64,000 bases of DNA from Streptococcus penaeicida (GTDB lineage Bacteria; Bacillota; Bacilli; Lactobacillales; Streptococcaceae). A model generated the notes under the pieces. It worked only from the letters and a program-made list of their open reading frames with translations, was not told the origin of the DNA and ran no database searches. Both the position numbers and the translations under genes were made by a program. The DNA lies in NCBI RefSeq assembly GCF_002887775.1, contig NZ_LOCM01000028.1, forward strand, positions 1 to 64,000, in the 5' to 3' direction. This document shows, piece after piece, positions 10,725 through 21,148 of this stretch; the stretch's first letter is position 1; every line of letters begins with the position of its first letter.

Positions 10725-11660
10725 CTATTTCCCTTGAGCAAAAGAATTCAATTCCTCGATATCTTTTTCAGTTAATGTTACTTCCAAAGCCTTAACGGTA
10801 TCAGTCATGCGACCAACTTTGGTCGTACCAACCAGAACCACATCAATCGGTTTTTTTGCCAGCTCCCAAGCAATGAGGACATCCGCCTTAGAACAGTTAT
10901 GACGATCAGCTATGACTTGTAGGTGCTGACTGATGGCTTTTTCAAAATCTGATAGTTCTTGAGATTTGGCCCGTTCCGTTACTTCATTCTCCTTGCGGGT
11001 TAAACGGCCACCAACTAAAACCTTGTAAGCTGTTAAAGAAACTCCCATATCTTCAAGCATTGGAAATAATTCTTCTTCAGCCTTGCGCGATAAAATGTGA
11101 TGCTCATTTTGCAAAGAAATAAAGGGCGTCCAACCATGTATCCTAGCCGTATACTGATACTTAGCAAATTGCCAAGCTTTCATATTGGAAGCTCCAATAT
11201 AACGAACTTTGCCCATCTCCACCAAGTCATGTAAAGCCTTCATGGTTTCTTCAACTGGTGTCTCCATATCAGGCCGGTGAACAATATAAAGATCAATATA
11301 ATCAGCATCTAAATTTTTCAAAGATTTTTCAACTTCATCAAAAATAACCTTACGTGAAAGTCCTTCAGCATTTGGATCTTGACTAAAACTAATTCCACAT
11401 TTCGTAGCAATCACCACATCTTGACGTTTAGCATATTTCTTTAATGCCCTACCAAGAAATTGCTCAGATTCACCATGAGTATAGATATTAGCCGTATCAA
11501 AAAAGTTAATACCAAGATCCAGACATTCCTTAACAATCTTCTCAGCCTCTTCTTCATCAACCGTCCATGGAAAAAGTTTCCCTGGTGTCCCAAATCCCAT
11601 GGTCCCAAGACAAACCTTAGAAACCAACAAACCACTCTGACCTAAACGTGTGTATTCCAT
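10725..11660 (-). CDS. Aldo/keto reductase
   Basis: 311-residue NADPH-dependent (beta/alpha)8 reductase. The catalytic tetrad is visible: Asp in FFDTANIY (near residue 53), Tyr in the same stretch, Lys in VIATKCG (near 85) and His in YIVHRPD (near 127). The closing SKADVLIAWELAKKPIDVVLVGTTKVGRM is the usual NADP-binding end of the family. It resembles YhdN/Gsp69-type general stress reductases, but the substrate cannot be named. No operon partner. Confidence 0.9.
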   Translation of the reverse strand: MEYTRLGQSGLLVSKVCLGTMGFGTPGKLFPWTVDEEEAEKIVKECLDLGINFFDTANIYTHGESEQFLGRALKKYAKRQDVVIATKCGISFSQDPNAEGLSRKVIFDEVEKSLKNLDADYIDLYIVHRPDMETPVEETMKALHDLVEMGKVRYIGASNMKAWQFAKYQYTARIHGWTPFISLQNEHHILSRKAEEELFPMLEDMGVSLTAYKVLVGGRLTRKENEVTERAKSQELSDFEKAISQHLQVIADRHNCSKADVLIAWELAKKPIDVVLVGTTKVGRMTDTVKALEVTLTEKDIEELNSFAQGK

Positions 11661-12426
11661 AATCCAACCCTCACTTCATTTAATAAGTCCATTATAAACT
11701 ATGGAGTCAACTCCAAGTCAAACAAAAAAATGAAAATTTTTGGTTATCATTTAACTAGAATTAATTATTCATATAAATGAATCTCTTCCAAATTTCAAGC
11801 TTAGGATGATAATACTTTTTCCTCTCAAACTTTTCTAATCCTAACAGACACTGTAATCTAACTATTCATAGATTCAAAGACACTATCAATCATTGTGCCA
11901 TCAAGGGACTGGCTAATTCTTGTAGTAAATCATTCAAAATAATAATCTTTCAAAAAAACGAGGTCCTGTAAGATATGATTTCAGTTATTTTTCCTTGAAA
12001 ACAAACATTTTTGCTAAACCATATAAAATCAGCCAGCCCATCACTATTCCTAAATAGGCAAGGAATGCCCGCGACGACACACCGAAAATGTTAATCAAAC
12101 TATTTTTCTAATCAATATTCCTTATATACAGTCCCATAAAAGTTAGGTATTGGGCATTGGAGACTTGAAATAAGGCAAAATCAGAATCAAATAAGAAGAG
12201 AATTAACCAAAATATATTTGCATAGGCTAACCGTTTTTTCATTTTTTTATTACCTTTTCTTTCTTTTTCACTTGTAATCCAGCACTTACAAAATAACCCG
12301 GTAAACTGTTTTTACCAAGGACATTTATGTCCTCATGTTCATTATTCTAAATAATAAATAATCCTATTTATGCCTTTTTATCGTTGTTTTATGGTAAACT
12401 AATTAAGGAAAAATGAGGAGAATGAA
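11661..12426. other. Gene-poor stretch
   Basis: About 770 bases between the aldo/keto reductase and the hypothetical membrane-anchored gene. The only coding signal is the interrupted small membrane protein at 11985-12242. A short GGTAAA/TTTACC inverted repeat lies near 12299-12317. Nothing else is recognisable between 11700 and 11980; the base composition is AT-rich, as in decayed sequence. Confidence 0.6.
11985..12242 (-). pseudogene. Small membrane protein gene interrupted by an in-frame TAG
   Basis: Starting at ATG 12242 (weak AAAGG upstream) the frame runs 44 codons, meets TAG at 12108-12110, then stays open for 40 further codons to TAA at 11985-11987. Both halves are hydrophobic: one membrane segment at about residues 8-22 (IFWLILFLF) and another after the stop (AFLAYLGIVMGWLILYGLA). 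The length (85 codons) and continuity suggest one small two-helix membrane protein broken by a point mutation. I do not recognise the family. Alternatively the 44-residue product alone is made. Confidence 0.4.
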
Positions 12427-13365
12427 ATGTCTGAAAAAGTAAAGCAAGTCCTAATCGTTTTAGCTTGTATCCTTGTCACCTTACCAGGTGTTATGATATT
12501 TGGTTTTATTGCCTATTTTATCTATGATGTTGCCACATATGATAAAAAGATTGATAGTCAATATAATGAAGAAAAATTTAAACCCATGTTAATCTCCTAT
12601 TATAAGCAAAGTGGCTTTAAAGGAAAAATCAAAAATTACACAATTGAACTTGATAGTTTTGAAGGTTACTATCTCTATTCTTATGACTATGTTGAAAAAA
12701 TAAATGGGCAGGATATCACTTATAAGTTCAGAGATTATCGATTACCTATAAAAGGCATCAAAGCAATGCCTCCAGTGACTAGTACTAAAGACTTAATTAC
12801 TAATCATCTTCACCAATACGATGAGCCCATCAGTCTCCTCTTTGGTAAAACCTTAAGAAGTGGACCTGAGGCCAAACAATACGAACAAGCCATCAAAGAG
12901 TCATTCATAAACGCCTTAAATGATGATCAGGGAAGACTCCTGGTACCAGCTTCAATCACACTTTATGAAGACACCGCTTCATCAAAAGATTACGACGAGA
13001 AGGCAGTCACACAACAGTTGATTGAAGATATCGGACCATTTGAAGAAGCCAAAAAGAAACCCTTACTCGGAATCTATGACTTAAAACTAAAAACCTACTT
13101 AGCCAATTACTACTATACCTATAAGATTTATATGCCTCCAATCTACGGCAAGGTCAAACACAATACCGCTCTAAAAGCAGAAATTGATCGAATAACAGGA
13201 CAATTGGAGAAACTAAATGTCTCCCAATATCCAGATGGTTACTATGAATTGGAATTAGAATACGCCAAAAATAAAGATTCCTACGAAACTTATGATTTAC
13301 TTTTCGGCATTGACGTTAAAGACGGGAAAATCAATCTGATAGAATACCCAACAGATTATGAATAG
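12427..13365 (+). CDS. Hypothetical membrane-anchored protein
   Basis: 312 residues, not recognised. A single hydrophobic segment at about residues 7-33 (VLIVLACILVTLPGVMIFGFIAYFIY) anchors a largely hydrophilic, Tyr- and Lys-rich domain that would lie outside the cell; there is no lipobox and no sortase motif. ATGAGGAGA supplies the ribosome binding site, and an extended TGGTAAACT -10 is at 12392-12400. It converges on the UPF0303 remnant and shares its terminator. Function unknown. Confidence 0.75.
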   Translation: MSEKVKQVLIVLACILVTLPGVMIFGFIAYFIYDVATYDKKIDSQYNEEKFKPMLISYYKQSGFKGKIKNYTIELDSFEGYYLYSYDYVEKINGQDITYKFRDYRLPIKGIKAMPPVTSTKDLITNHLHQYDEPISLLFGKTLRSGPEAKQYEQAIKESFINALNDDQGRLLVPASITLYEDTASSKDYDEKAVTQQLIEDIGPFEEAKKKPLLGIYDLKLKTYLANYYYTYKIYMPPIYGKVKHNTALKAEIDRITGQLEKLNVSQYPDGYYELELEYAKNKDSYETYDLLFGIDVKDGKINLIEYPTDYE

Positions 13366-13368
13366 ACA

Positions 13369-13393
13369 AAAAAGCATCCGCGGATGCTTTTAT
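13369..13393. terminator. Bidirectional terminator, left copy
   Basis: AAGCATCCGCGGATGCTT is a perfect palindrome (13372-13389) flanked by A and T runs, shared by the gene at 12427 on the + strand and the UPF0303 fragment on the other. The identical palindrome recurs at 19734-19751. Confidence 0.8.
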
Positions 13394-13398
13394 TTTAC

Positions 13399-13769
13399 TC
13401 AAATAATCAAACCCTTGTAGGACGGAAGTTCTACTCCCAAGAATTTAGACAGAGCCACCATCAAAAGGCGGTGGTCGTTGCCATGATGCAAACCGGAAAT
13501 GCTTAAAATTGCCACCATTTCCCCAGCTACCTTAATGGGAAAGGCACCCGCTACCGGCAAAGCTCTCTCCAAATCTAAGAGTTGCGGATTTTCACCCAAC
13601 AAGGCCAAAGCATAAAGACTAGAGAAACCCGTCGCTCTGACAGCAGCCATCTTGCGCAGGGCAAAACCAATGTTGCGCTCCCCACCAGAGTTGCCAATAT
13701 ACTGGAAAGTGGTCGCCCCATCAGACAGGCGTTCAATCCGAATAGCCGGCTCCTCGCCAAAAGTCACAT
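13399..13769 (-). pseudogene. UPF0303 protein remnant lacking its N-terminus
   Basis: The readable frame matches residues 49-170 of the intact UPF0303 protein at 19761-20273 with only a handful of substitutions, then similarity ends abruptly at about 13769, next to the terminator of butA. No ribosome binding site or sensible start exists, and the missing 48 residues make up the first helices of the fold, so it should be inert. It marks the left junction of the acetoin block. Confidence 0.85.
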
Positions 13770-13772
13770 AAT

Positions 13773-13817
13773 AAAAAAAAGGATTGCGTTCGAATTTTCG
13801 AGCTAAATCCTTTTTTG
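13773..13817 (-). terminator. Terminator of the acetoin operon
   Basis: On the reverse strand AAAAAGGATT pairs with AATCCTTTTT around an inner TCGAA/TTCGA stem, followed by a T run. It begins 16 nt after the butA stop and abuts the end of the UPF0303 remnant, so it belongs to the inserted block. Confidence 0.85.
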
Positions 13818-13832
13818 TCTCTCTTCACTTTC

Positions 13833-14597
13833 TTAATGGAATACCATTCCACCATCAACAACCAATGTTTGTCCAGTGACATAATTTGAATCTGGTCCAG
13901 CCAGGAAAGCAACCGCGTTTGCCACATCCTCTGGTTCAGATAAACGTTTCAAAGCAATATCTTTAGCAAAAGTTTGCATGCCCCACTCGTCATCTTTTCC
14001 TGCATTTTTTCCAACTTGATGAGCTATATCATACATCATTGGTGTTTTAACAATTCCCGGTGCATAAGCTGTGACGGTGATTCCTTCTTCAGCTAAATCT
14101 CTTGCTAATGTTTGTGTGATACCACGAATTGCAAATTTGGTACCACCATATACTGTTAAGTTTGGATTACCGACACAACCTGCCTGAGAAGCGGCATTGA
14201 TGATTTTACCACCATGTCCCAATTCTTTGAAATGTTTATGAGCCGCTTGGCTACCCCAAATCGTACCACCTACATTAATGCCAAATGTTTGCGTAAATTG
14301 TTCCTCTGTAATGGTATCTAAAGGTGTTGTTGGAGCAACACCGGCATTATTAACGACAACATGCAAATCACCGAAATGATTTACAATATCAGTAAAGGCT
14401 TTTTGGACTTGATCGCGTTTGGAAACATCTGCGACAGTTGCGAAAGCTTCCCCTTCTGGGAATTTGGCAACTGCAGCATTAGCAGTTTCTTCATTATAAT
14501 CGACAATACCAATTTTAAATCCATCTTTATGTAATCTTTGGGCAATAGCAAAGCCTATACCTTGTCCTGCACCTGTAACTATAGCAACTTTATTCAT
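13833..14597 (-). CDS. butA: Diacetyl/acetoin reductase (2,3-butanediol dehydrogenase), SDR family
   Basis: 254-residue short-chain dehydrogenase interconverting diacetyl, acetoin and 2,3-butanediol with NAD(H). It has the N-terminal dinucleotide loop TGAGQGIG (residues 8-15), [12 protein letters not shown] typical of acetoin reductases (near 87), the catalytic Ser in NAASQAG and the Tyr-x3-Lys in YGGTKFA (near 154). It is the last gene of the aco operon, about 110 nt after acoC, so the locus can both reduce acetoin and oxidatively cleave it. Its own terminator follows. Confidence 0.92.
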   Translation of the reverse strand: MNKVAIVTGAGQGIGFAIAQRLHKDGFKIGIVDYNEETANAAVAKFPEGEAFATVADVSKRDQVQKAFTDIVNHFGDLHVVVNNAGVAPTTPLDTITEEQFTQTFGINVGGTIWGSQAAHKHFKELGHGGKIINAASQAGCVGNPNLTVYGGTKFAIRGITQTLARDLAEEGITVTAYAPGIVKTPMMYDIAHQVGKNAGKDDEWGMQTFAKDIALKRLSEPEDVANAVAFLAGPDSNYVTGQTLVVDGGMVFH

Positions 14598-14709
14598 ATA
14601 TTATTTCCTCTTTACACTTTTAAAATTATTTTATCTATCGTAACAACTATTAACTTATTAGAAAGGGCTTGCCCTCATCAAATGATTAAACATAATAAAT
14701 TCCTTTTCA

Positions 14710-15966
14710 TTAAAAGAGTAACTGATATGGATCCTCTAAGTAATCAATGATACTTGCTAAAAATTCAGATGCAGGGGCACCATCTACAACCTGATGATCA
14801 AAGGTTAAGCTAAGTGGAAGATAGAACTTCTGCATTAATTGACCGCCTTCATCAAGGTCTAATTGTTTTTGGGTTTGTCCGACACCTAAAATGGCAATTT
14901 CTGGTGAATTCAAAATCGGTGTAAAGTATTCGATACCGGCTGAACCAAGATTGGTGATTGAGAATGTCGATCCTGAGTATAGGTTTGAAGGTAGTGTACC
15001 TTTTCGAGCTTGATTTGATAATTCTTTGATTGAACGACCCAATTCAGATAAAGTCATTTTATCTGCGTTTTTGATAACAGGAACAACAAGGCCATCATCA
15101 AGTGAGGTTGCCATACCAATATGGATTTCTTCATTCTCAATTAATTGACCATTTGCATACCAAACATTCATATTAGGATGGTCCCTCAAAGCTTTTGTTA
15201 CTGCTTTTGTCAATAAAGTTGTGATGCCAAGCTCACCATTTTCCAATGGCATTTTGAGGCGACCTTTGATGTCTTCTCGGAAAGCAAGGAGTTCCGTAAT
15301 GTCTGCCTTACGGTGAAGAGTAAGTTGCGCGGCATTTTGCATACTAGACATCATTCTTGAGGCAATGGTCTTACGCATACCTTTAAGTCCTGCACCATAA
15401 TCTTGACTTTCTGCTTTGGACATTTGTCCTACAGGGCTTTGTTTAGTCTCTTCACTTGGTTTAAAGTTTTCAACGTCTCGTCTAGTTATCCGACCATTAC
15501 CTCCGGTACCAGGAATCTGTTCGATGAGATATCCTTTTTCCTTAGCAATTTTCTTAGCCAAAGGTGTGATAAAAATTCGTTTCTTATCAGCATCTTTTCC
15601 AGAAACAGCTGGTTCTTGTTGGTGAGAGGTTACTTCAGATTCATTAGCTTGATGGTTTATTGACTCCTTTTCTGCATCATGATTGTTTTTATTATCTGCT
15701 GAGGCAGATTGTGAAGCAACTTCTTCTCCTTCTTGGCCAATTAGAGCAATTGCTTCCTTACATTTAACAGTATCACCTTCTTGATATAAAATTTTCAAGA
15801 CCTTACCAGATTCAGGACTTTCAACATCGCTAGTTAATTTTTCTGAGCTTATTTCCAAAATAGTTTGTCCAGCTGAAACAGTATCGCCTTCTTTTACCAG
15901 CCAATTATTAATGATACCTTCAGTCATGGTAAGTCCTAGTTTTGGCATTACTACTTCTATAGCCAT
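14710..15966 (-). CDS. acoC: Acetoin dehydrogenase E2 (dihydrolipoamide acetyltransferase)
   Basis: 418 residues with the classical E2 order. The lipoyl domain occupies about residues 1-78 with the lipoylated Lys43 in EISSEKLTSD; an acidic, Gln/Asn-rich linker spans 80-125; the peripheral subunit-binding domain is at about 130-165 (ITPLAKKIAKEKG); the catalytic core follows and contains the active-site FDHQVVDGAPA with His391. It transfers the acetyl group from acetoin cleavage to CoA. It lies 15 nt after acoB. The partner E3 gene is at the head of the same operon. Confidence 0.93.
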   Translation of the reverse strand: MAIEVVMPKLGLTMTEGIINNWLVKEGDTVSAGQTILEISSEKLTSDVESPESGKVLKILYQEGDTVKCKEAIALIGQEGEEVASQSASADNKNNHDAEKESINHQANESEVTSHQQEPAVSGKDADKKRIFITPLAKKIAKEKGYLIEQIPGTGGNGRITRRDVENFKPSEETKQSPVGQMSKAESQDYGAGLKGMRKTIASRMMSSMQNAAQLTLHRKADITELLAFREDIKGRLKMPLENGELGITTLLTKAVTKALRDHPNMNVWYANGQLIENEEIHIGMATSLDDGLVVPVIKNADKMTLSELGRSIKELSNQARKGTLPSNLYSGSTFSITNLGSAGIEYFTPILNSPEIAILGVGQTQKQLDLDEGGQLMQKFYLPLSLTFDHQVVDGAPASEFLASIIDYLEDPYQLLF

Positions 15967-15980
15967 AATATACCTCCCTT

Positions 15981-17012
15981 TTATGCTTTCAAATCTTCAA
16001 TGAGTTCAGAAGCAACAGTTAACACCTTTTGAGCATCAGGAAGATACAATTGTTCGAGATTTGTGGCAAATGGAACAGGGACATTAGGAGCACAGACACA
16101 TTTAATAGGGCCATCTAAGTAATCAAATGCTTCATCAGTAACAACAGCAGCGATATCCGTTGCCGTATTGTTATGTGGGTTGGCTTCATCAACAACAATT
16201 AATCGACCAGTTTTCTTAACTGATTCAATAATTGTTTCTTTGTCCCAAGGAGCAACTGTTCGTAAATCAATAACTTCTACAGAAATGCCGTCTTTTTCCA
16301 GTTTGTCAGCAACTTCATAGGCAACGTAAAGCATTTTTCCGATGGTAACAATTGTTAAATCCTTCCCTTCTCGTTTGACTTCCGCCTTGCCAATAGGGAC
16401 AGTATAATACTCTTCAGGAACTTCACCTTTCAAACCATACAAGGTTTTGTCCTCTGAGAAGATTACAATATTATCATCTTCAATTGCTGATAATAATAAG
16501 CCTTTAGCATCATATGGAGTTGCTGGAACAACAACTTTAATACCTGGAATTGAGCCAAAGAGACCATAATAGGAACCAGAGTGTTGGGCTGCTGCTGAAG
16601 CTCCTGCACCGTGCATGGTTCTAACAGTCATGGGAACCTTTGCCTTACCACCAAACATATACCGCATTTTGGACCCTTGTCCCAATAAAGCATCAAAACA
16701 AAAACCAACAAAGTCATTAAACATGAGCTCAGGAACTGGTCTTAATCCTGTTAAGGCCATCCCCACTGAAGCAGACATATAACCATGTTCTGAAATTGGG
16801 GTATCGATTACCCGATCTCGACCATATTTAGGCATCAACCCTTTCGTGACACCCATAACACCACCCCAGGCCTCTTGGTTTTCACCTTCTAAATGACTGA
16901 CAGTGACACCACCTGCTATATCTTCACCTAGTAGAACGACAGTGTCATCTTTTTCCATTGCCTGATCGAGTGCTTCATTAATAGCCTTCATAAATAATAC
17001 TTGTCTAGACAT
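15981..17012 (-). CDS. acoB: Acetoin dehydrogenase E1 component, beta subunit
   Basis: 343 residues of the transketolase-like beta subunit of 2-oxo-acid/acetoin dehydrogenases. Family stretches include ALDQAMEKDDTVVLLGEDIAGG at the N-terminus, IDTPISEHGYMSASVGMALTGLRPV (near residues 63-88) and the C-terminal VIDLRTVAPWD. It forms the alpha2beta2 thiamine-pyrophosphate enzyme with AcoA, whose stop lies 19 nt upstream. A strong AGGAGGATTT ribosome binding site precedes the ATG. Confidence 0.93.
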   Translation of the reverse strand: MSRQVLFMKAINEALDQAMEKDDTVVLLGEDIAGGVTVSHLEGENQEAWGGVMGVTKGLMPKYGRDRVIDTPISEHGYMSASVGMALTGLRPVPELMFNDFVGFCFDALLGQGSKMRYMFGGKAKVPMTVRTMHGAGASAAAQHSGSYYGLFGSIPGIKVVVPATPYDAKGLLLSAIEDDNIVIFSEDKTLYGLKGEVPEEYYTVPIGKAEVKREGKDLTIVTIGKMLYVAYEVADKLEKDGISVEVIDLRTVAPWDKETIIESVKKTGRLIVVDEANPHNNTATDIAAVVTDEAFDYLDGPIKCVCAPNVPVPFATNLEQLYLPDAQKVLTVASELIEDLKA

Positions 17013-17030
17013 TGTAAATCCTCCTACATA

Positions 17031-18104
17031 CTATTCTGCAAAGACATCTTCTAATAATGCTTCTGGTTGAGGAATTGGACTTTCTTGGGCAAATGTAATT
17101 GCCGCTTCGACATCATCTTCAGATGCTTTTTTAATTTCTTCTAGCTCTGCTTCTGAAAGCAAGTCATTTTTCAAGACATAATCCTTGAAAACATCTAAAG
17201 CATCCACTTCAGCCCAGTCTTTTTCAAGCCCTTCTAAAGCCTTATATTTTTGTTCATCACCTTCAAAGTGACCATATTTACGGTAGGTAACAGCTTCAAT
17301 TAATGTTGGTCCTTGACCACTACGAGCCCGTTCAACGGCTTCTTTAGCAACTTCATAAACGGCGAAAAGATCCTTACCATTCACTCGAACACCAGGCATA
17401 TTATAAGCTAGTGCTCTTTCGGCAATTGTTGGTGAACCTGATGAATACCATTGAGGAGTAGCTTCGGCAAATAGGTTGTTTTCATTGACAAAAATTACAG
17501 GAAGTTTCCAAATAGAAGCCATATTCAAACATTCATGAAAGTTTCCTTCATTGGCTGCACCATCACCAAAGAAACACACTGCAACACTGTCAGTCTTGAG
17601 GTATTTATTACGCATGGCCGCCCCAACAGCTAGACCAAAACCGCCACCAACCATACCGTTTGCTCCAAGGATTCCTTTATCCAAATCAGCGATATGCATG
17701 GAGCCACCTTTTCCTTTACCAAGGCCGGTAGATTTTCCAAATATCTCTGCCATCATCCCCTTGAGATCCCCACCTTTTGCAACACAGTGCCCGTGGCCCC
17801 TATGGGTTGAGGTAATATAGTCGTCATCGGTCAAATTGGCACACACACCAGTTGCGATAGCTTCTTCACCAGCATACAAATGCACAAAGCCTGGAATTTG
17901 CCCTGCTGCAAAGAATCGACGAGCACTTTCTTCAAAATTGCGGATATCCCACATGGACTTGTAAATAGATTTTACTTTGTCTTTAGAGATTTCCCCAACT
18001 TCGACATCGTCAACTGTTTTAACCGTATAATCAAAGGTTTCTACTGCATTCAGTTGACGTTTTGATTTAATCAACTCTTGTGGTAAGTCTTGATAATGTG
18101 ACAT
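17031..18104 (-). CDS. acoA: Acetoin dehydrogenase E1 component, alpha subunit
   Basis: Thiamine-pyrophosphate-binding subunit of the acetoin-cleaving E1, about 357 residues. The TPP motif runs from GDGAANEGNFHE (near residue 180) to VNENN (near 213); RGHGHCVAKGGDL and GKGKGGSMH are typical of E1 alpha chains. Start 18104 is chosen because AAGGAGG lies 7 nt upstream; adjacent ATG 18107 is also possible, while the longer frame to 18131 lacks a site. The homologous pyruvate dehydrogenase E1 alpha is excluded mainly by the butA and acoC context, so a small doubt remains about substrate. Confidence 0.9.
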   Translation of the reverse strand: MSHYQDLPQELIKSKRQLNAVETFDYTVKTVDDVEVGEISKDKVKSIYKSMWDIRNFEESARRFFAAGQIPGFVHLYAGEEAIATGVCANLTDDDYITSTHRGHGHCVAKGGDLKGMMAEIFGKSTGLGKGKGGSMHIADLDKGILGANGMVGGGFGLAVGAAMRNKYLKTDSVAVCFFGDGAANEGNFHECLNMASIWKLPVIFVNENNLFAEATPQWYSSGSPTIAERALAYNMPGVRVNGKDLFAVYEVAKEAVERARSGQGPTLIEAVTYRKYGHFEGDEQKYKALEGLEKDWAEVDALDVFKDYVLKNDLLSEAELEEIKKASEDDVEAAITFAQESPIPQPEALLEDVFAE

Positions 18105-18134
18105 CATAAATCCTCCTTCACTAAAGCTCAAGAT

Positions 18135-19489
<1,355 letters not shown>

Positions 19490-19508
19490 TTAAAGTAGCA
19501 AAAAATTA

Positions 19509-19522
19509 GAAAACGTTTTCTT
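19509..19522 (-). promoter_or_regulatory. CcpA-binding (cre) site in the aco leader
   Basis: AGAAAACGTTTTCT is a perfect 14-nt palindrome centred on CG and fits the cre consensus. It starts about 8 nt downstream of the -10 hexamer, a roadblock position, so the acetoin operon is expected to be repressed by CcpA while glucose is present. Confidence 0.75.
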
Positions 19523-19529
19523 ATTTTTT

Positions 19530-19558
19530 ATTATAGCACTCGAAAATAATAATTTCAA
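19530..19558 (-). promoter_or_regulatory. Promoter of the aco operon
   Basis: On the reverse strand TTGAAA (19553-19558) and TATAAT (19530-19535) are exactly 17 nt apart, about 55 nt before the acoL start. The near-consensus promoter contrasts with the strong cre site right behind it. Confidence 0.75.
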
Positions 19559-19725
19559 AAAAATATACGAAAAATTATCAATAAAAATACAGATTAGAAT
19601 AATTAATGAATAATTATAGATTTTGTGAAATTAATCACTTTCTAATCTAACCTTAAAAAGTTGAAACAAGGAATTTATATTTATAAAAAATAATTTATAA
19701 AACTTTGGATGGTGAAAGTTTTCAG

Positions 19726-20130
19726 ACAATAAAAAGCATCCGCGGATGCTTTTATTTTACTCAAATAATCAAACCCTTGTAGGACGGAAGTTCTACTCCC
19801 AAGAATTTAGACAGAGCTACCATCAAAAGGCGATGATCATTGCCATGATGCAAACCGGAAATGCTTAAAATTGCCACCATTTCCCCAGCCACCTTAATGG
19901 GAAAGGCACCCGCCACCGGCAAAGTGTTCTCCAAGTCCAAAAGTTGCGGATTCTCGCCTAACAAAGCTAGAGAATAGAGACTAGAGAATCCCGTCACTCT
20001 GACAGCAGCCATCTTGCGCAGAGCAAAACCAATGTTGCGCTCCCCGCCAGAATTACCAATGTATTGGAAAATGGCCGCCCCATCAGATAAGCGCTCAATC
20101 CGAATGGCCGGCTCCTCGCCAAAAGCCACC
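19726..20130. repeat. Direct repeat, right copy
   Basis: Right-hand copy of the repeat described at 13366-13769. It comprises the palindromic terminator and the 3' two thirds of the intact UPF0303 gene. Differences from the left copy are scattered and mostly in third codon positions. Confidence 0.85.
19730..19756. terminator. Terminator of UPF0303 gene, right copy
   Basis: Same AAGCATCCGCGGATGCTT palindrome (19734-19751) with flanking A and T runs, immediately after the stop of the UPF0303 gene on the reverse strand. Confidence 0.8.
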
Positions 20131-20273
20131 GCTTCCTCCACCAAAAGCGCCCCCAAAGCCAGAGCCGCCTGACTATCGAAAGACTGGAAAATCAAATTTT
20201 CTTCAATGCTTGCTAAGATTTCCTTGTCTTCTTTAGAGAATTGCTGCGCTAATGCCATTAAATCGTGAGACAT
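19761..20273 (-). CDS. UPF0303 family protein (heme-degrading/GlcG-like fold)
   Basis: 170-residue cytosolic protein of the UPF0303 (DUF336, GlcG/HbpS-like) family; some relatives bind or degrade heme, but most are uncharacterised. Family features are the central NSGGERNIGFALRKMAAV helix and the C-terminal GLHHGNDHRLLMVALSKFLG. This is the intact copy; a truncated second copy lies 6 kb away at 13399. It precedes no operon partner, although the VOC gene 70 nt upstream on the same strand may be cotranscribed. Confidence 0.82.
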   Translation of the reverse strand: MSHDLMALAQQFSKEDKEILASIEENLIFQSFDSQAALALGALLVEEAVAFGEEPAIRIERLSDGAAIFQYIGNSGGERNIGFALRKMAAVRVTGFSSLYSLALLGENPQLLDLENTLPVAGAFPIKVAGEMVAILSISGLHHGNDHRLLMVALSKFLGVELPSYKGLII

Positions 20274-20342
20274 TCTTATTTACTCCCTTCAATTCTGCTA
20301 GAGCCTTCATCAGACAGAATCTGTTTTTGACTTCAAAACCTA

Positions 20343-20819
20343 CTAGCAGTTACCAACAAGCTGAATGGACTTTTCAGTATACTGCATAACTTCAAAATAG
20401 TTGCCATCCGGATCACGAAGCCACATCTGGTAAGTCTCAGACGGACCTTTGGAAATATCGTGAACCAGCTCCACACCAGCTGCCAACAGCTGATCGCGCG
20501 TCTTGAAAATATCGTCCACCAAAAGGGCAAAATGCGAATAGCCCTTATGCTCATCCCACTGCGTGTGCTCCTTCTGAGTCGCATGGGCCGTAAAAAGTTC
20601 AATAAACTGACCGGGAGCAGCCTCAAGGTAAATATTAAAAATTCTGTCAGGCTCCTCACGCGCTATCTTCTGCAAAGCCGGCCGATCATCTCGATCCAAA
20701 TAAATAGAATATTCAACCTCAGACTTCTTAGTCATACCCAGTTTGTTAACGTAAAAATCCAACATCTGATCCAGCTGATCCGTGTAGAAAGCAATATGCA
20801 TCAAAGACTTAAATTCCAT
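20343..20819 (-). CDS. VOC family protein (glyoxalase-like)
   Basis: 158 residues of the vicinal-oxygen-chelate fold: two beta-alpha-beta-beta-beta modules, the first beginning MHIAFYTDQLDQMLDFYVNKLGM and the second YSHFALLVDDIFKTRDQL, ending DPDGNYFEVMQY. Metal ligands appear as His8 of the first strand, Glu in QFIELF, His in YSHFAL and Glu in YFEVMQ, as in glyoxalase I. The start at 20819 has GTGAGG upstream; the longer frame to 20831 does not. Substrate unknown. Confidence 0.85.
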   Translation of the reverse strand: MEFKSLMHIAFYTDQLDQMLDFYVNKLGMTKKSEVEYSIYLDRDDRPALQKIAREEPDRIFNIYLEAAPGQFIELFTAHATQKEHTQWDEHKGYSHFALLVDDIFKTRDQLLAAGVELVHDISKGPSETYQMWLRDPDGNYFEVMQYTEKSIQLVGNC

Positions 20820-21148
20820 GCTAAACCTCACTTCTTCTTATTTAACTAGCTCAATTTTACTACAGCCCAAGACAAAAAAGACCCCTCAACCCCAAAGCGG
20901 TCAAAAGGTCACAAATTAATGGGAAAATGAGCAGGAAAAGCGGACAAAAAGTTCGGGGGGAGGTTTTAGGTAAAGATATCTTTCACTTTTTAGATTACGA
21001 TTAATGAGGTCTTTTGATTTCCGAATATTTTTTTACCTTAATCTAGCTTAGTAACATACTTATTCCATGAAATCAAGACACAACGAATGAACTACAAAAA
21101 ATTAAAAGCCAACACCTAAATGGTGCTGGCTTTTTTTTCACTTTTCAC
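20820..21148. other. Intergenic stretch without gene
   Basis: About 330 bases holding the terminator of the FLP operon (21104-21138) and, nearer the VOC gene, a weaker GACC/GGTC inverted repeat with a T run (20873-20910, reverse strand). I see no coding potential. Confidence 0.6.
21104..21138 (-). terminator. Terminator of the FLP/metal ATPase operon
   Basis: Reverse strand AAGCCAGCACCA-TTTA-GGTGTTGGCTT stem followed by TTTT; its other strand also has an 8-T run, so it may work both ways. It sits 11 nt past the regulator stop. Confidence 0.85.

Larger units (their letters stand above)
13366..13769. repeat. Direct repeat, left copy (3' part of UPF0303 gene plus terminator)
   Basis: About 400 bases here align without large gaps with 19726-20130, by eye at roughly 90 percent or better identity with mostly synonymous differences. 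The two copies flank the whole acoL-acoA-acoB-acoC-butA block in the same orientation. The copies are not identical, so this is not a fresh tandem duplication. Confidence 0.85.

Noticed and set aside
13399..13769. Reading the left UPF0303 copy as a functional 122-residue gene starting MTFGEEP
   Set aside because: No ribosome binding site, and homology to the intact copy stops mid-gene; the first 48 residues are missing.
17031..18104. Pyruvate dehydrogenase rather than acetoin dehydrogenase for the E1/E2/E3 genes
   Set aside because: The subunits are homologous, but the butA gene in the same operon and the order E3-E1alpha-E1beta-E2 favour acetoin; some uncertainty remains.
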